Source of the DNA: Dyadobacter fermentans DSM 18053 | Lineage (GTDB): Bacteria; Bacteroidota; Bacteroidia; Cytophagales; Spirosomataceae | DNA: 64,000 nucleotides | NCBI RefSeq assembly: GCF_000023125.1 | Contig: NC_013037.1 | Coordinates: 3,658,001 to 3,722,000, forward strand | Direction of reading: 5' to 3' | Shown here: one piece after another, positions 37,733 to 47,242 of the stretch | Layout of the letters: each line of letters begins with the position of its first letter | How positions within the stretch are numbered: the first letter of the stretch is position 1 | Made by a program: the position numbers and the translations under genes | The notes under the pieces: generated by a model | Databases searched by the model: none | Told to the model about the DNA's origin: nothing | The model's input: the letters and a program-made list of their open reading frames with translations, nothing else

Positions 37733-40380
37733 TCGTAGATCGTTAAACCCGCCAGGTCTCGCTTTGCGGGCATCAGCAAACTTAAAACATAGCCAAATCC
37801 AACACAGCTTACCAGCCCGGTGAATGCGTACATCAGCAAATGGATGTCGGTATACTGCTGGATGAGCAGCTGGGTGACACAGCTGAGCGCCATACCGGCC
37901 ATAACGCCGTTGCCGCTGGCTTTGGTTGTGAATATCCCGAGCACAAATGCCCCGCCAATGCAGCCTGTGAACAGGCCCAAAATCGTATTGAATCGATCCC
38001 ACAGCGACGACACGCCCTTGTGCGCCATGTATAATGCGATGCAGGTGACAAATATCCCGAGCAGCAGCGTGGCCGCGCGGGCGAAGAACAGGGTCTGCTT
38101 CGGCGTCACGCCGGGGTATAGTTTTTGGTAAAAATCGGTGGTGAGCAAGGTGGCGGTGGAGTTCATGCTGGCCTCGGTGCTACTCATGGCGGCGGCGAAA
38201 ATACCGGCGATAAGCAGGCCCGAAAGCCCGGCCGGTAGCTGGCTCACAATGTACCATGGAAAAATATTATCGACATTGTCCAGCGCCATGTTTACCGACG
38301 CCGGCTGTTCGCGAAAGAACAAAAACAGCAGCGTGCCGATTGAAAAGAATACCAGCGTGGAAGGTAACGTGAGCCAGGCGCCCAGTTTGAGGCTCCTCAC
38401 GGACTCGCTCTCCGATTTGGTCGTCAGGTAGCGCTGCACGGTGGTTTGGTCGGTGCCGTAGGTGAGCAGGTTGATCGCCAGCCCGCCGATCACCACCACC
38501 CAGAAAGTCGGTTCCGTGAAATCGAAGCGGAAGTCGAATACTTTCAGCTTTTCGGCATTTTGCAGCACGTCGGCGGCCGCATTCCAGTTGCCGATTTGAA
38601 ACGGCAGGTAAAACAGGCAGAACAATGCGCCCGCTGCTAGGATCAGTACCTGGATCACCTCCACCCATATCACCGCCTCGATACCGCCCTTCACTGTGAA
38701 GAATATGCTGATCACGCCGATCATGATGATGCAGATGTTGATATCAATGCCCGTCACGAGCGTAAGCGCGATGCTCGGCAGGAGCACCACAATGCCCATT
38801 CGCCCTAGTTGCAGCAACACGTACAATGCCGAAGCCAGCATCCGCGAGCCGGTGTTGAAGCGCTTGCCCAGGTATTCATATGCCGACGTGACGTTCAGCC
38901 GCCGGTAAAACGGGATGAAATAGCCCGCCACGAGCGGCATCACCATGATAATCGTCATCAGCAGGAAAAAGTACGTCCAGTCCGTGGCGTATGTCTTGGC
39001 CGGAATGCCCATGAAGGTGATCGCGCTCAGTTTGGCCCCGAAAATGCTGATCCCCGCCGCCCATTGCGGAATACGCTCGCCGCCTTTGAAATAGTCGTCG
39101 GTGTTGCTGGTTTTACCCGTAAACAGGAACCGCCCGGCCGTCATCAGCAGGAAACAAATGAATAGCACCGCCGAATCAATCCAGGAGAACGATGATTGGC
39201 TCCGCACGCTCCCGCGCATGACCACGGGCGTACGCACGCCGGGCCGCACCTCCCCGCTCGGGATGAAAATCTCGTCGCCGGCTTTCACGGCGGTGGTCGT
39301 CACCTGCGCGGCTTCCGGCAGCTCGCCGGTGACGGTCCAGGCGTCGGTAATGGTGTTGTACAAATAAATATTTCTGCTAAAACCGACGTGCTGTTGCAGC
39401 AGCGGCAGTTTTTCGGCTTGGAGCCTTTGCTTCTCTGCGTCGTTGGTTGCGGCGGCTATGCGGGCATTATAGGTTTCAATCCGATTAAACACCTTCCCAT
39501 TATCCCCTCCGAACAACACAATATAGGAAGCACCGCTGGCGAGGCCCGTTCCAGCCGAAAGCGTGGTCGGTGCCGTTCCGTCGCTGATCCCCGCGCGCTG
39601 CTGCCATTGTCGTTTGGCAGGATCATAGCGGAAATTGGTCCCGTGCAAGGCACTCACGCCCGACGCGCTGGCGCTGCGCCCACCCAGCACATACACGCAG
39701 GAAGCCTTGCCATCGCTCTGCGCCACGGCCACCGCGTGCGACAATGCGACCGGCAGCGCAGGCAGCGTCTGCCATTGCGGGTCAGCCTCGGACAAGTCTA
39801 ATGCGAAAAAGCCATTCGAAGGCTTACCACTGCTTTCCCCGCCCGCGATGTACACCACGTTACCAATGCTCGTCGCGGCTGCATTGGCGAGCGGTACGGG
39901 CAGGTCGGGTAATGGCTTAAAAACTACCTGCTTACCAGCGTCGTCCCATTGCATGAGGAATGCATTCCGGCTGGCACCCGCTTCGCTTTCTCCGCCGATG
40001 CACACCACGCCGCCTGGGACCGATACACTGGCCCCGTAAGCGGTTTTTTGTTTCAAATGCGGATTGCGCACGTCGATCCAACGATAGGACGCGCCGCTTT
40101 TTTTCATTACGTAAATGCGGTCGTGGTAGGCTTTGCGGCCACCTTCCCAGGGCATACCGGCAGGAAAATTGGCCCCGCCGGCAATGAGCAGGGCACTGTT
40201 ATGCCAGCCTGCAAACGCACCGGCCACACCGGGGTTTGCGTCTTCCCCTGCCGCGGCGGGAAGGCTGGCCGCCGCCGACCAGTCGATCCGGTTGGTGAGC
40301 GTGTCGTTAGCCAATGCGTTATCGGGCCACATCAGGTGCAGGCAGGTCAGGATTAGGAATAGTCGGATGTTGCAAAGCAT
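37729..40380 (-). CDS. Kelch-type sialic acid mutarotase fused to SSS sodium:solute symporter
   Basis: 883 residues. A signal sequence is followed by a kelch beta-propeller (about 30-400) with repeated YIAGGESSG / YVLGGRSA / VLFGGDNG motifs, like the cyclically permuted NanM-type mutarotases. From about 405 onwards there are about 13 membrane segments of the SSS family (KTSNTDDYFKGGERIPQW, the sodium-site GAKLSAITFMG, AYEYLGKRF). Both parts are in one frame with no stop. It should interconvert sialic acid anomers in the periplasm and import them with sodium. The start overlaps the lyase stop by one base (TAATG). Confidence 0.93.
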   Translation of the reverse strand: MLCNIRLFLILTCLHLMWPDNALANDTLTNRIDWSAAASLPAAAGEDANPGVAGAFAGWHNSALLIAGGANFPAGMPWEGGRKAYHDRIYVMKKSGASYRWIDVRNPHLKQKTAYGASVSVPGGVVCIGGESEAGASRNAFLMQWDDAGKQVVFKPLPDLPVPLANAAATSIGNVVYIAGGESSGKPSNGFFALDLSEADPQWQTLPALPVALSHAVAVAQSDGKASCVYVLGGRSASASGVSALHGTNFRYDPAKRQWQQRAGISDGTAPTTLSAGTGLASGASYIVLFGGDNGKVFNRIETYNARIAAATNDAEKQRLQAEKLPLLQQHVGFSRNIYLYNTITDAWTVTGELPEAAQVTTTAVKAGDEIFIPSGEVRPGVRTPVVMRGSVRSQSSFSWIDSAVLFICFLLMTAGRFLFTGKTSNTDDYFKGGERIPQWAAGISIFGAKLSAITFMGIPAKTYATDWTYFFLLMTIIMVMPLVAGYFIPFYRRLNVTSAYEYLGKRFNTGSRMLASALYVLLQLGRMGIVVLLPSIALTLVTGIDINICIIMIGVISIFFTVKGGIEAVIWVEVIQVLILAAGALFCLFYLPFQIGNWNAAADVLQNAEKLKVFDFRFDFTEPTFWVVVIGGLAINLLTYGTDQTTVQRYLTTKSESESVRSLKLGAWLTLPSTLVFFSIGTLLFLFFREQPASVNMALDNVDNIFPWYIVSQLPAGLSGLLIAGIFAAAMSSTEASMNSTATLLTTDFYQKLYPGVTPKQTLFFARAATLLLGIFVTCIALYMAHKGVSSLWDRFNTILGLFTGCIGGAFVLGIFTTKASGNGVMAGMALSCVTQLLIQQYTDIHLLMYAFTGLVSCVGFGYVLSLLMPAKRDLAGLTIYE

Positions 40381-41321
40381 TAAAATGTATTTTTGGCCAA
40401 AACGGGGCCCGATTTAAACGAATCAAAACCCAAAGCCGCCACATCGGCGCGGAACGCCCCGAACTGCTCGTCGCTCATGTTCCGCACCGGCAGCCTGAAC
40501 TGCCCGCAATCCAGCCCGACAAGCCTCATATAGCTTTTCCCGACCGAAATCCCGCCATATTTACCCAAAAGCCGGATCATATCGATCGACTGCTGCTGCA
40601 AACGCGCAGCTTCTCCCATCTGATTTTTTTCAAATGCATCCATCAACCGGTGGTAGAGCGGCGCTGCGTAGTTGAAAGTGCTGCCCACGGCACCCTTCGC
40701 GCCGATGGCGAGGGCGGAAAGCATATTCTCGTCCCGGCCCCAGAGCATATCGTATTTACCATTCTGGAAATTGAGGCACGACTGGAAATCCATGAAATCC
40801 TCGTGGGTGTATTTAATCCCCGCGAAGTTCGGCAACCGGCCGTCGAGGACTTTCAGCAGGTCGTACATCGCAAAGCCCACGCCTGTCAGCACGGGAATGT
40901 GGTAGTAATAAAAGGGCATTTCGGGCACGCTTTCCGCAATGGCGACAATGCATTCGGCCAGCATTTCCACATTGGCAGGCTTAAAATACGACGGGCTCGT
41001 GAACGACACCGCGTCCATCCCGATCTCCGCCGCGTGCCGCGCGAGCTCAATGCAGTCGGCAATGCAGGTACCGCCCAGCAGCGGCATTACCGTGAATGCC
41101 GGATCACCCGCCGCACAGGCCGCCCAGGCTTCGGCCACGCGTTTTTTCTCGCGCAGGGTGAGCGACACGCCCTCGCCCGTGGAGCCGCAGATGAATGCGC
41201 CGCTCACGCCATTATGTTTCAGGAATTCGTAGTATGCGGGAATGAGGTCGGTATGGAGGCTGCCGTCCGGTTTCAAAGGAGTGAATGGGGCGGCGATGAG
41301 GCCCTCTAAATGTAAGTTCAT
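40380..41321 (-). CDS. nanA: N-acetylneuraminate lyase
   Basis: 313 residues, DapA/NanA TIM-barrel class I aldolase. It cleaves N-acetylneuraminate to N-acetylmannosamine and pyruvate in the cytosol. Schiff-base Lys170 is in FAGIKYTHEDF; the tyrosine is Tyr140 in YYYHIPVLTG; the carboxylate-binding motif is GSTGE (47-51). HEDF after the lysine is like sialic-acid lyases rather than dihydrodipicolinate synthase, which together with the locus decides the call. It is 30 bases downstream of the susD gene. The downstream ManNAc epimerase and kinase are not in this window. Confidence 0.93.
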   Translation of the reverse strand: MNLHLEGLIAAPFTPLKPDGSLHTDLIPAYYEFLKHNGVSGAFICGSTGEGVSLTLREKKRVAEAWAACAAGDPAFTVMPLLGGTCIADCIELARHAAEIGMDAVSFTSPSYFKPANVEMLAECIVAIAESVPEMPFYYYHIPVLTGVGFAMYDLLKVLDGRLPNFAGIKYTHEDFMDFQSCLNFQNGKYDMLWGRDENMLSALAIGAKGAVGSTFNYAAPLYHRLMDAFEKNQMGEAARLQQQSIDMIRLLGKYGGISVGKSYMRLVGLDCGQFRLPVRNMSDEQFGAFRADVAALGFDSFKSGPVLAKNTF

Positions 41322-41351
41322 TGAATGTATTAGTTTGAACGGAAAAAAGGT

Positions 41352-42926
41352 CTAGTTAGGTCGCGTGGTGCTGTAACCCGGCGTTTGCGTCACGAGCGGG
41401 TCGTTGGTCCAGATTGCCGCTTCAATGGGCCACAGGATGCGGTAACCCTGCGTGGACTTGTCAAGCAATCCGTACGGATGCGCCGTACTTTTGAATACCA
41501 GCGGCTCGTTGCCGGCTTTCATGCGGCGCAGGTCGTACCAGCGTTTGCCTTCGTGCACAAACTCCCAGGTGCGCTCGTGGAAAATCGCCAGCTCATTGGC
41601 ATCCTTGCCTCCATTTACGAACGGTTTCGGGTCCTTGCCGCCGAATGCCCGGTCGCGGACAGCCTGAATGTACTCCGAAGGGTCGCCGCCCTGCGCATTG
41701 CTAATCTCCGCCAACATCAGAAGCCGGTCGGCCTCGCGGTATACCGGCCAGTCATCAGAGAAATAGCGCTTGTTGGCGTCGATCGTACCGAGGAATTTCA
41801 CCAATGCCGTGTTTCTAATGGTCGGCACGAAGGGTTTCACATCGGTATTCACCTTGTAATAATCATAGAATGTAGCATCCCGGCGCGTATCGGCGAGGTG
41901 GTAGGATTGGAATAACTCAAATGTGTAAGCGTACCGCTGGATAACCTGCTGTGAATTGGAAGCTGCCAGCAACAATGGGTCGACCAGGAAATTACCCACA
42001 CCCGCGCTGGCCGTGGAATCCTTGTAATGCAGGCCGTTCATGTTAAAGGTGGAATAGGTATAAGCCGCCACGCCGGACATTTCGGCCTCGCCCACGCGGT
42101 AGCGCACGGCGAAGATCACCTCGTTGTTATTCTTTTGGTTGTAGGCAAAAACGTTGGCGAAGTTCGGCAGCAGGCTGGTTCCGGTGATTGCTTCCAATGC
42201 CGTTTTCGCCGCCGCCAGATCGGCCGCATTGCCGTATACTTTCGCTGTCCAGAGGTACACCTCGCCTTTCAGCATCCGCGCGGCATTGGGCGACCACTGG
42301 CTTTTATCCGTCGCAGCGGCTTGCATTCCGAACAGGCTCACCGCCTTATCGACATCGGCCTTCACCGCATCCGCCACCGCCTGCTCACTGGCCCTAGCCT
42401 TACGCAGCAGCACGGCGTCGGTGGTACCATTCAGCACGTCGGCTTCCAGCACGAGCGGCACGCCGCCGTAGGTGCGCAGCAAATGGAAATAGTAGTAAGC
42501 CCGCATGGCATAGGCCTGCCCAAGCAGGTAGTTTTTCCGGCTTTCAGAGAGGAAACCAAGGCTTTCTACCTTTTGGATAAACAGATTGATCTGCAAAATC
42601 GGCCCGTAAAAACCTGCCCAGCTGCTCACGCCGGAAGATGTTTCTTCCAACCGTTGCTCGATCACGGGCAGCTCGTTGAGTGAAGTGGCCTGCCGGTCGA
42701 CGTTGCTGTACGTCCCGCCGCGCATTTCGCCCAGGCGCAGGAACTGGAACTGGTTGTCGCGGAACTGCTTGTGCAGGCCCACCATGAAGTTGCTCACCTG
42801 GGCTTCGTTCTGCCAGAAATTGCTGTTCCCGAAATAGTCCTCCGGCGCAAGTTCGAGCGCATCCTGGCAGGAAGTGGCCAGCACCGACAGCAGTGCCCAG
42901 CATATATAGTACCTGATCTTTTTCAT
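41352..42926 (-). CDS. SusD/RagB family outer-membrane glycan-binding lipoprotein
   Basis: 524 residues. The lipoprotein signal (VLATSC, Cys20) anchors it to the outer membrane. The tetratricopeptide-like helices and C-terminal PLVFKSTAHPYG, YRILWPI and TQTPGY are typical of SusD-like proteins. It works as the lid of the SusC channel that follows it in the family's pairing. In this operon the ligand is probably sialic acid or a sialylated oligosaccharide. Its start is 4 bases from the susC stop. Confidence 0.95.
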   Translation of the reverse strand: MKKIRYYICWALLSVLATSCQDALELAPEDYFGNSNFWQNEAQVSNFMVGLHKQFRDNQFQFLRLGEMRGGTYSNVDRQATSLNELPVIEQRLEETSSGVSSWAGFYGPILQINLFIQKVESLGFLSESRKNYLLGQAYAMRAYYYFHLLRTYGGVPLVLEADVLNGTTDAVLLRKARASEQAVADAVKADVDKAVSLFGMQAAATDKSQWSPNAARMLKGEVYLWTAKVYGNAADLAAAKTALEAITGTSLLPNFANVFAYNQKNNNEVIFAVRYRVGEAEMSGVAAYTYSTFNMNGLHYKDSTASAGVGNFLVDPLLLAASNSQQVIQRYAYTFELFQSYHLADTRRDATFYDYYKVNTDVKPFVPTIRNTALVKFLGTIDANKRYFSDDWPVYREADRLLMLAEISNAQGGDPSEYIQAVRDRAFGGKDPKPFVNGGKDANELAIFHERTWEFVHEGKRWYDLRRMKAGNEPLVFKSTAHPYGLLDKSTQGYRILWPIEAAIWTNDPLVTQTPGYSTTRPN

Positions 42927-42930
42927 GAAT

Positions 42931-45900
42931 TTAAAATGTAAGGTTTACACCAAAAATGAGGGAAGTAGGAATCGTGTAGGCGCTGTTCTGGCTGCCGGTC
43001 CGCTCGGGTAATGCGAGCATTCTGTTGGTGAGGTAGCCGAGGTTCTGCCCGGTAGCGGTGACGGTGAGGCCGCCAATCTTCGCCTTTTGCAGCCACGCCG
43101 AGGGCAGCGAGTAGCTCAGCGACACCTCCCGGAATGCCAGGTACGACGAGTTGACCCAAAACATGCTGCTCGGCCGGTCGAAGTTTTTGGAATTGAGCTG
43201 ATCGGCCCAGGTGTAGCGGGGGTATTTCGCATTCGGGTTTTCCGGCGTCCAGGTGTCCTTCACAAGGTCGGTTGAATTGAACTCGCCCTGGAAGCTGCCG
43301 AGCGACCACATTTGCTGGAAATCCATCTGGATATGACCCAATGCGAAGTCCATGCGGGCGAATAGCGAGAAGTTTTTCCAGCGTATTTGCGCATTGACAC
43401 CGCCCGTCCAGCGCGGGATCGTGCGCCCGAGCGAAACCATGTCGCGGGTGTCGATGGTGTCGTTGTTATCGAGATCCTTCCACATCATATCGCCGAGCTG
43501 GGTGGCAATGTAAGTGGTGCGGCTGAGGCCTTTGGAGGAAATGAGCGCCTCGCTCGCCACACGCTTGCCCGCAGCGGCGCCATATTGCACCTCGCCCGCA
43601 GCAATGTCGATCTTATTGTATCTGGATAAATCCTCCGGCGTGCGGATAATGCCCTCGCTCACAAACCCGAACACCTCGCCGTACTCCTGCCCTTCCTGCA
43701 AGCCGCCTGCCCACACGGTCCGGCCCGATTGTGGATCGTACACGCGCTGGCCGCCCTGACGGTTGTTTTCATTTCCGTTGAAAGGCAGTTTCAGCACCTT
43801 ATTCTTGTTCCAGGCCGCATTGGCGCCGATCTGCACCGTGAAATCTTTCTTTTGAACCGCTTTAAAAACCCCTTCCAGTTCCACGCCGCGGTTGCGCATG
43901 CTGCCGTTGTTGGTACGAATGCTCGCAATGCCCGAAGAGGTCGGCAGGATTACGCTCGCGATTTTGTCGGTTGTGACGCGGTTATAGACGGCGATGTTGG
44001 TAGTAATGCGGTTATTGAAAAAGCCCATTTCCACGCCGCCTTCCACGGTATTGCTTTTCTCCCATTTCAGGTTCGGGTTGGCCACGCCGGTTTGGAGGAA
44101 GCCGATGCTACCGTTATAGGCCGCCTGCGAGCCATAGGAGCCTTGCAACTCGTACACACCGATGCCGTTGTTGGTACCAATGCCGATGTTGCCGTTTTTA
44201 CCATAGCTGGCCCGCACTTTCAAAAACGAAAGCCACTTTTGCGTCGAAGCCATGAAATCCTCGCGATGCATGAGCCAGCCCGCCGAAACAGCCGGGAACG
44301 TGCCGAACTGGTTGTCGCCGATGAGCCGCGAGTAGCCGTCGCGCCGCACAGTAAATGAAGCGAGGTACTTGCCATCGTAATCGTAGTTCAACCGGCCGAA
44401 TGCGGATATAATGCGTTCGCGGGTGTGGTATGAGTCGATGGTGCGGGTGTTGGCGTCGTTGATCGTCAGGCCAAGGTCCTGGAAATCGTCGGTAGGCGCG
44501 AGGCGGCCGGCGGCGTTGAAACCGTTGGTGGCTTCCTGGTAGTATTCACCGCCGATCATGGCGTCGATGAAGCTTTTACCGAGAAATGCCTTTTTGTAGT
44601 TCGCCACGGCATTGTAGGTCTGGCGGACAATGCGGTCGAAGCCCGCCGACGAAGCGCGGTCGCGGTTCCAGCCGGTGTTGGGATTGGCCGCATTCATGAT
44701 CCCGATGCGGAAATCGCGGTTGAAAGATTCGGCCACGGCTTCGTCGTACATGAGTATGCCGCCTGCTTTGATGAACAAATCTTCCGTAATGTTCGCATGG
44801 AACGACTGCCCGAGCGTGAATTTGTCGGACTGGTTCTTTCTTTTGTATTTGTCGAAATTGAGGACCGGGTTGCCGTCGCTGGCGTCGCGGCCGAGGATCA
44901 GCTCACCGTTGGCATTGGTACCGCGCATGGTAGGCGGTGCCGAAAGCATGCGGCCCCAGTAGTTGGCCTCGCCGTTTTGCAGCGACTGGTCCCGCCAGTT
45001 GGCCCGGGCAAAGTTGAAGCTGCTTTCGGATTTCAGCCAGCTTTTGATTTTGTAATCCCCATTCAGCGTGAAGGTAAGCCTGCGGTAAAACGTCCCGAGC
45101 GAGAGCCCGTCTTCATTATAATAGCCCAAGTTGGCATAATAGCCTCCTTTTGCATTACCGCCATTCATGCCGATGTTATAATCCTGCGAAATCGCCGGGG
45201 ATTTGAATGCATAATCCCCGTAATTGAAATCCTTGAAAATCAGGTCTGCGTTCGTGCCGTTCGGGTCGTATGCTCCGGCCTCATTGGTTTTGACCGGGTC
45301 TTTCATGGTTCTCCAACCCTGGTTTGCATTGAGCAGCTCGCGGTTGGAGTCGTTCAGGCGCATGGTGCTCCAAATCGCCCGCGAATCGTAGTTACCGTCG
45401 AGGATCGCGCCGTTAGCGTCTTTATAGAGGTTACCCGTCCCGCGCGGGCCTATGCCCGAGAGCATGGTGGAAGTGGCCGTCCCGTTCCTGATCGCCTCTA
45501 CTACACCCAGCCTCGTCCATTTAATGTAGTCTTCCGCATTGAGGTAATTGTAGGGGATGTTCAGGAAATTGAACCCAGTCTTAGCCTTGAAAGTGATCGA
45601 CGACAAACCGTCTTTGCCCCTTTTGGAGGTAATCAGTACCACCCCGTTACTCGCGCGGGCACCGTAAATGGCCGTTGCCGAAGCATCTTTCAGTACTTCC
45701 ATGCTTTCAATGTCGTCGGGATTAATGTCGCTGAGCGAGCCGCGCACCTGGCCGTCGACCACGATGAGCGGGCTGCCCGAGCCGTCGAAATTGGTACCTC
45801 CGCGCAGGGTGATGGTGGGAATGGACCCAGGCCTGCCCGTGGCCGTCGACACCCGCACGCCTGCAATGGTACCCGCGAGCGCCTGCGCGGGGTTGGCGCG

Positions 45901-46317
45901 CATACCGGTTTCGAGCACTTTGGCATCCAGCTTGGCAATGGACGAAGTGATTTTCGTGCGGCTGGCCGAGCCGTAGCCGGTTACCACCACCTCATTCAGG
46001 GCGGACACGTCGGGTTTGAGGAAAATGTCCAGCGTCGCCGATGTGCCTACGGGCATTTCCTGTATGACATAGCCCATCATCCGGAACTGGATCACGTCGC
46101 CCCCGCTCACCGCGATCGTGTAATCACCTTCGAGCGAGGTTTCGGTGGCGATGTTTTTTCCTTTCAGCAAAACAGTCACGTTCGGAAGCGGTTGCTTGTC
46201 GTCGTCCGACAGCACCTTGCCGGTGAGCTGGCGGGTCGTCTGCGCATGCAGGCAGGTGGCGAGCAACAGCCCGACCATCCCCAGCAGCACGCTGCGGTAG
46301 GAGGTAATTACTTTCAT
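42931..46317 (-). CDS. SusC/RagA family TonB-dependent transporter
   Basis: 1128 residues. Signal peptide (about 1-26), then the CarboxypepD-reg-like domain (LTGKVLSDDDKQPLPNVTV), the TonB-box-like LNEVVVTGYG, plug domain (PAQALAGTIAGVRV, GSPLIVVDG, ATAIYGARASNGVVLITSKRG) and a beta-barrel ending in LIFGVNLTF. It is the channel for uptake of the glycan bound by SusD. No STN domain is present, so it is unlikely to signal through an anti-sigma factor. It is the first gene of the sialic-acid operon, read from the promoter region shared with the GntR regulator. Confidence 0.97.
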   Translation of the reverse strand: MKVITSYRSVLLGMVGLLLATCLHAQTTRQLTGKVLSDDDKQPLPNVTVLLKGKNIATETSLEGDYTIAVSGGDVIQFRMMGYVIQEMPVGTSATLDIFLKPDVSALNEVVVTGYGSASRTKITSSIAKLDAKVLETGMRANPAQALAGTIAGVRVSTATGRPGSIPTITLRGGTNFDGSGSPLIVVDGQVRGSLSDINPDDIESMEVLKDASATAIYGARASNGVVLITSKRGKDGLSSITFKAKTGFNFLNIPYNYLNAEDYIKWTRLGVVEAIRNGTATSTMLSGIGPRGTGNLYKDANGAILDGNYDSRAIWSTMRLNDSNRELLNANQGWRTMKDPVKTNEAGAYDPNGTNADLIFKDFNYGDYAFKSPAISQDYNIGMNGGNAKGGYYANLGYYNEDGLSLGTFYRRLTFTLNGDYKIKSWLKSESSFNFARANWRDQSLQNGEANYWGRMLSAPPTMRGTNANGELILGRDASDGNPVLNFDKYKRKNQSDKFTLGQSFHANITEDLFIKAGGILMYDEAVAESFNRDFRIGIMNAANPNTGWNRDRASSAGFDRIVRQTYNAVANYKKAFLGKSFIDAMIGGEYYQEATNGFNAAGRLAPTDDFQDLGLTINDANTRTIDSYHTRERIISAFGRLNYDYDGKYLASFTVRRDGYSRLIGDNQFGTFPAVSAGWLMHREDFMASTQKWLSFLKVRASYGKNGNIGIGTNNGIGVYELQGSYGSQAAYNGSIGFLQTGVANPNLKWEKSNTVEGGVEMGFFNNRITTNIAVYNRVTTDKIASVILPTSSGIASIRTNNGSMRNRGVELEGVFKAVQKKDFTVQIGANAAWNKNKVLKLPFNGNENNRQGGQRVYDPQSGRTVWAGGLQEGQEYGEVFGFVSEGIIRTPEDLSRYNKIDIAAGEVQYGAAAGKRVASEALISSKGLSRTTYIATQLGDMMWKDLDNNDTIDTRDMVSLGRTIPRWTGGVNAQIRWKNFSLFARMDFALGHIQMDFQQMWSLGSFQGEFNSTDLVKDTWTPENPNAKYPRYTWADQLNSKNFDRPSSMFWVNSSYLAFREVSLSYSLPSAWLQKAKIGGLTVTATGQNLGYLTNRMLALPERTGSQNSAYTIPTSLIFGVNLTF

Positions 46318-46344
46318 AGAAACAGGTTAAGATTAGGAATTGTC

Positions 46345-46359
46345 TTATGTATGACATAA
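46345..46359. promoter_or_regulatory. Operator 1: TTATGT-N3-ACATAA, at the susC promoter
   Basis: The two 6-bp arms are perfectly complementary with 3 bases between. It lies 28 bases before the susC start. On the minus strand a promoter-like TTG and TACCTTTA pair (21 bases apart) ends directly before it, so a bound regulator would block transcription start. The half-site T-x-T-G-T / A-C-A is the pattern seen for FadR-subfamily GntR regulators. Confidence 0.75.
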
Positions 46360-46469
46360 TAAAGGTAGAGGTTCCACCGTGTTGATAGCAAGCATATTGC
46401 AAAAAATATTTTCGGCTAGGTGGGTTTCTTCGTGCAAAAATGCCTTGTGCTTTCGCTCAAATCAGCCAA

Positions 46470-46484
46470 TTTTGTCATACATAA
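46470..46484. promoter_or_regulatory. Operator 2: TTTTGT-N3-ACATAA, at the gntR promoter
   Basis: One base away from a perfect copy of operator 1. The same 12 bases TTATGTATGACA are shared by the two sites in inverted orientation. It overlaps the -7 box CAATTTTG of a plus-strand promoter (TTG, 19 bases, CAATTTTG), 17 bases before the regulator's ATG. Confidence 0.7.
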
Positions 46485-46500
46485 TGCGCTAAATCATCCC

Positions 46501-47202
46501 ATGGGAGACATTTTTCCGAATATCAAAAGCGTCGATACCAGTTCGCTCGTCGACAAGGTGGAGAGCAACCTGATCCAATTTTTCATAGATCACAATTTCA
46601 AGGTCGGCGATTCGATCCCGAAAGAGCTTGAACTGGCACAATCACTGGGCGTGAGCCGGACGGTCGTCCGCGAGGCAATGCTGCGGCTGCGGCTGATGGG
46701 TTTGGTAGAATCCAAAAAGCACCGGGGCGCGGTGATTACCAGCCCGGACCTCGTTTCGATCCTCGAAAAGAGCATGAACCCGAAAATCCTGGACGGCAAT
46801 ACGTTGAAGGAGATTTTTGAAATGCGGCTGTCGCTGGAAATCGGGATGGCGGATTTTATCATGGAACGCGTGACGCCCGACGACATCGCGGTGCTGAAAA
46901 CGCTGGTCGAAAACGAACCCATTTCGTCCGACCGGATGATATTCCAGATCGAGCACGAGATCGCATTCCATGGCAAACTCTACGAAATCACCCGGAATGA
47001 AACGATGAAAAAATTTCAGCGAATGCTATTGCCGGTGTTCGATTATGTGCATAAAAGCGGGCTGCTGCGTAACCTTCCGCCCAATACGAATTTCATTTCG
47101 CACAAGGACATTGTAGAGATCATTGAAAACGGTTCTGCCGAAAAGCTGCGAAACGGAATGCGAAGCCATTTGGAAAATCATTTCGCGCGGCTGCTTATCT
47201 GA
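46501..47202 (+). CDS. GntR family transcriptional regulator (FadR/FCD subfamily)
   Basis: 233 residues from ATG 46501; the open frame to 46420 crosses operator 2, so the inner start is preferred. The N-terminal winged helix (about 14-80) has PKELELAQSLGVSRTVVREAMLRL, the family's recognition helix. The C-terminal all-helical FCD domain carries the metal/effector histidines and acidic residues (FHGKLYE, SHKDIVE, RSHLENHF). It is divergent from susC, and two operators are on the facing promoters. It most likely represses the operon until a sialic-acid-derived effector binds. The effector is unknown. Confidence 0.9.
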   Translation: MGDIFPNIKSVDTSSLVDKVESNLIQFFIDHNFKVGDSIPKELELAQSLGVSRTVVREAMLRLRLMGLVESKKHRGAVITSPDLVSILEKSMNPKILDGNTLKEIFEMRLSLEIGMADFIMERVTPDDIAVLKTLVENEPISSDRMIFQIEHEIAFHGKLYEITRNETMKKFQRMLLPVFDYVHKSGLLRNLPPNTNFISHKDIVEIIENGSAEKLRNGMRSHLENHFARLLI

Positions 47203-47242
47203 ACCGGTTTTGATATTGACAATTACTGCAACGGTACAGACT

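Noticed and set aside
36227..38002. 591-residue version of the sialate O-acetylesterase
   Set aside because: The first 90 residues overlap the transporter gene out of frame; ATG at 37732 gives a signal peptide and an ATGA overlap.
44797..46359. 520-codon plus-strand frame opposite susC
   Set aside because: Shadow of the SusC frame; no recognisable motifs, and the minus-strand protein is complete.
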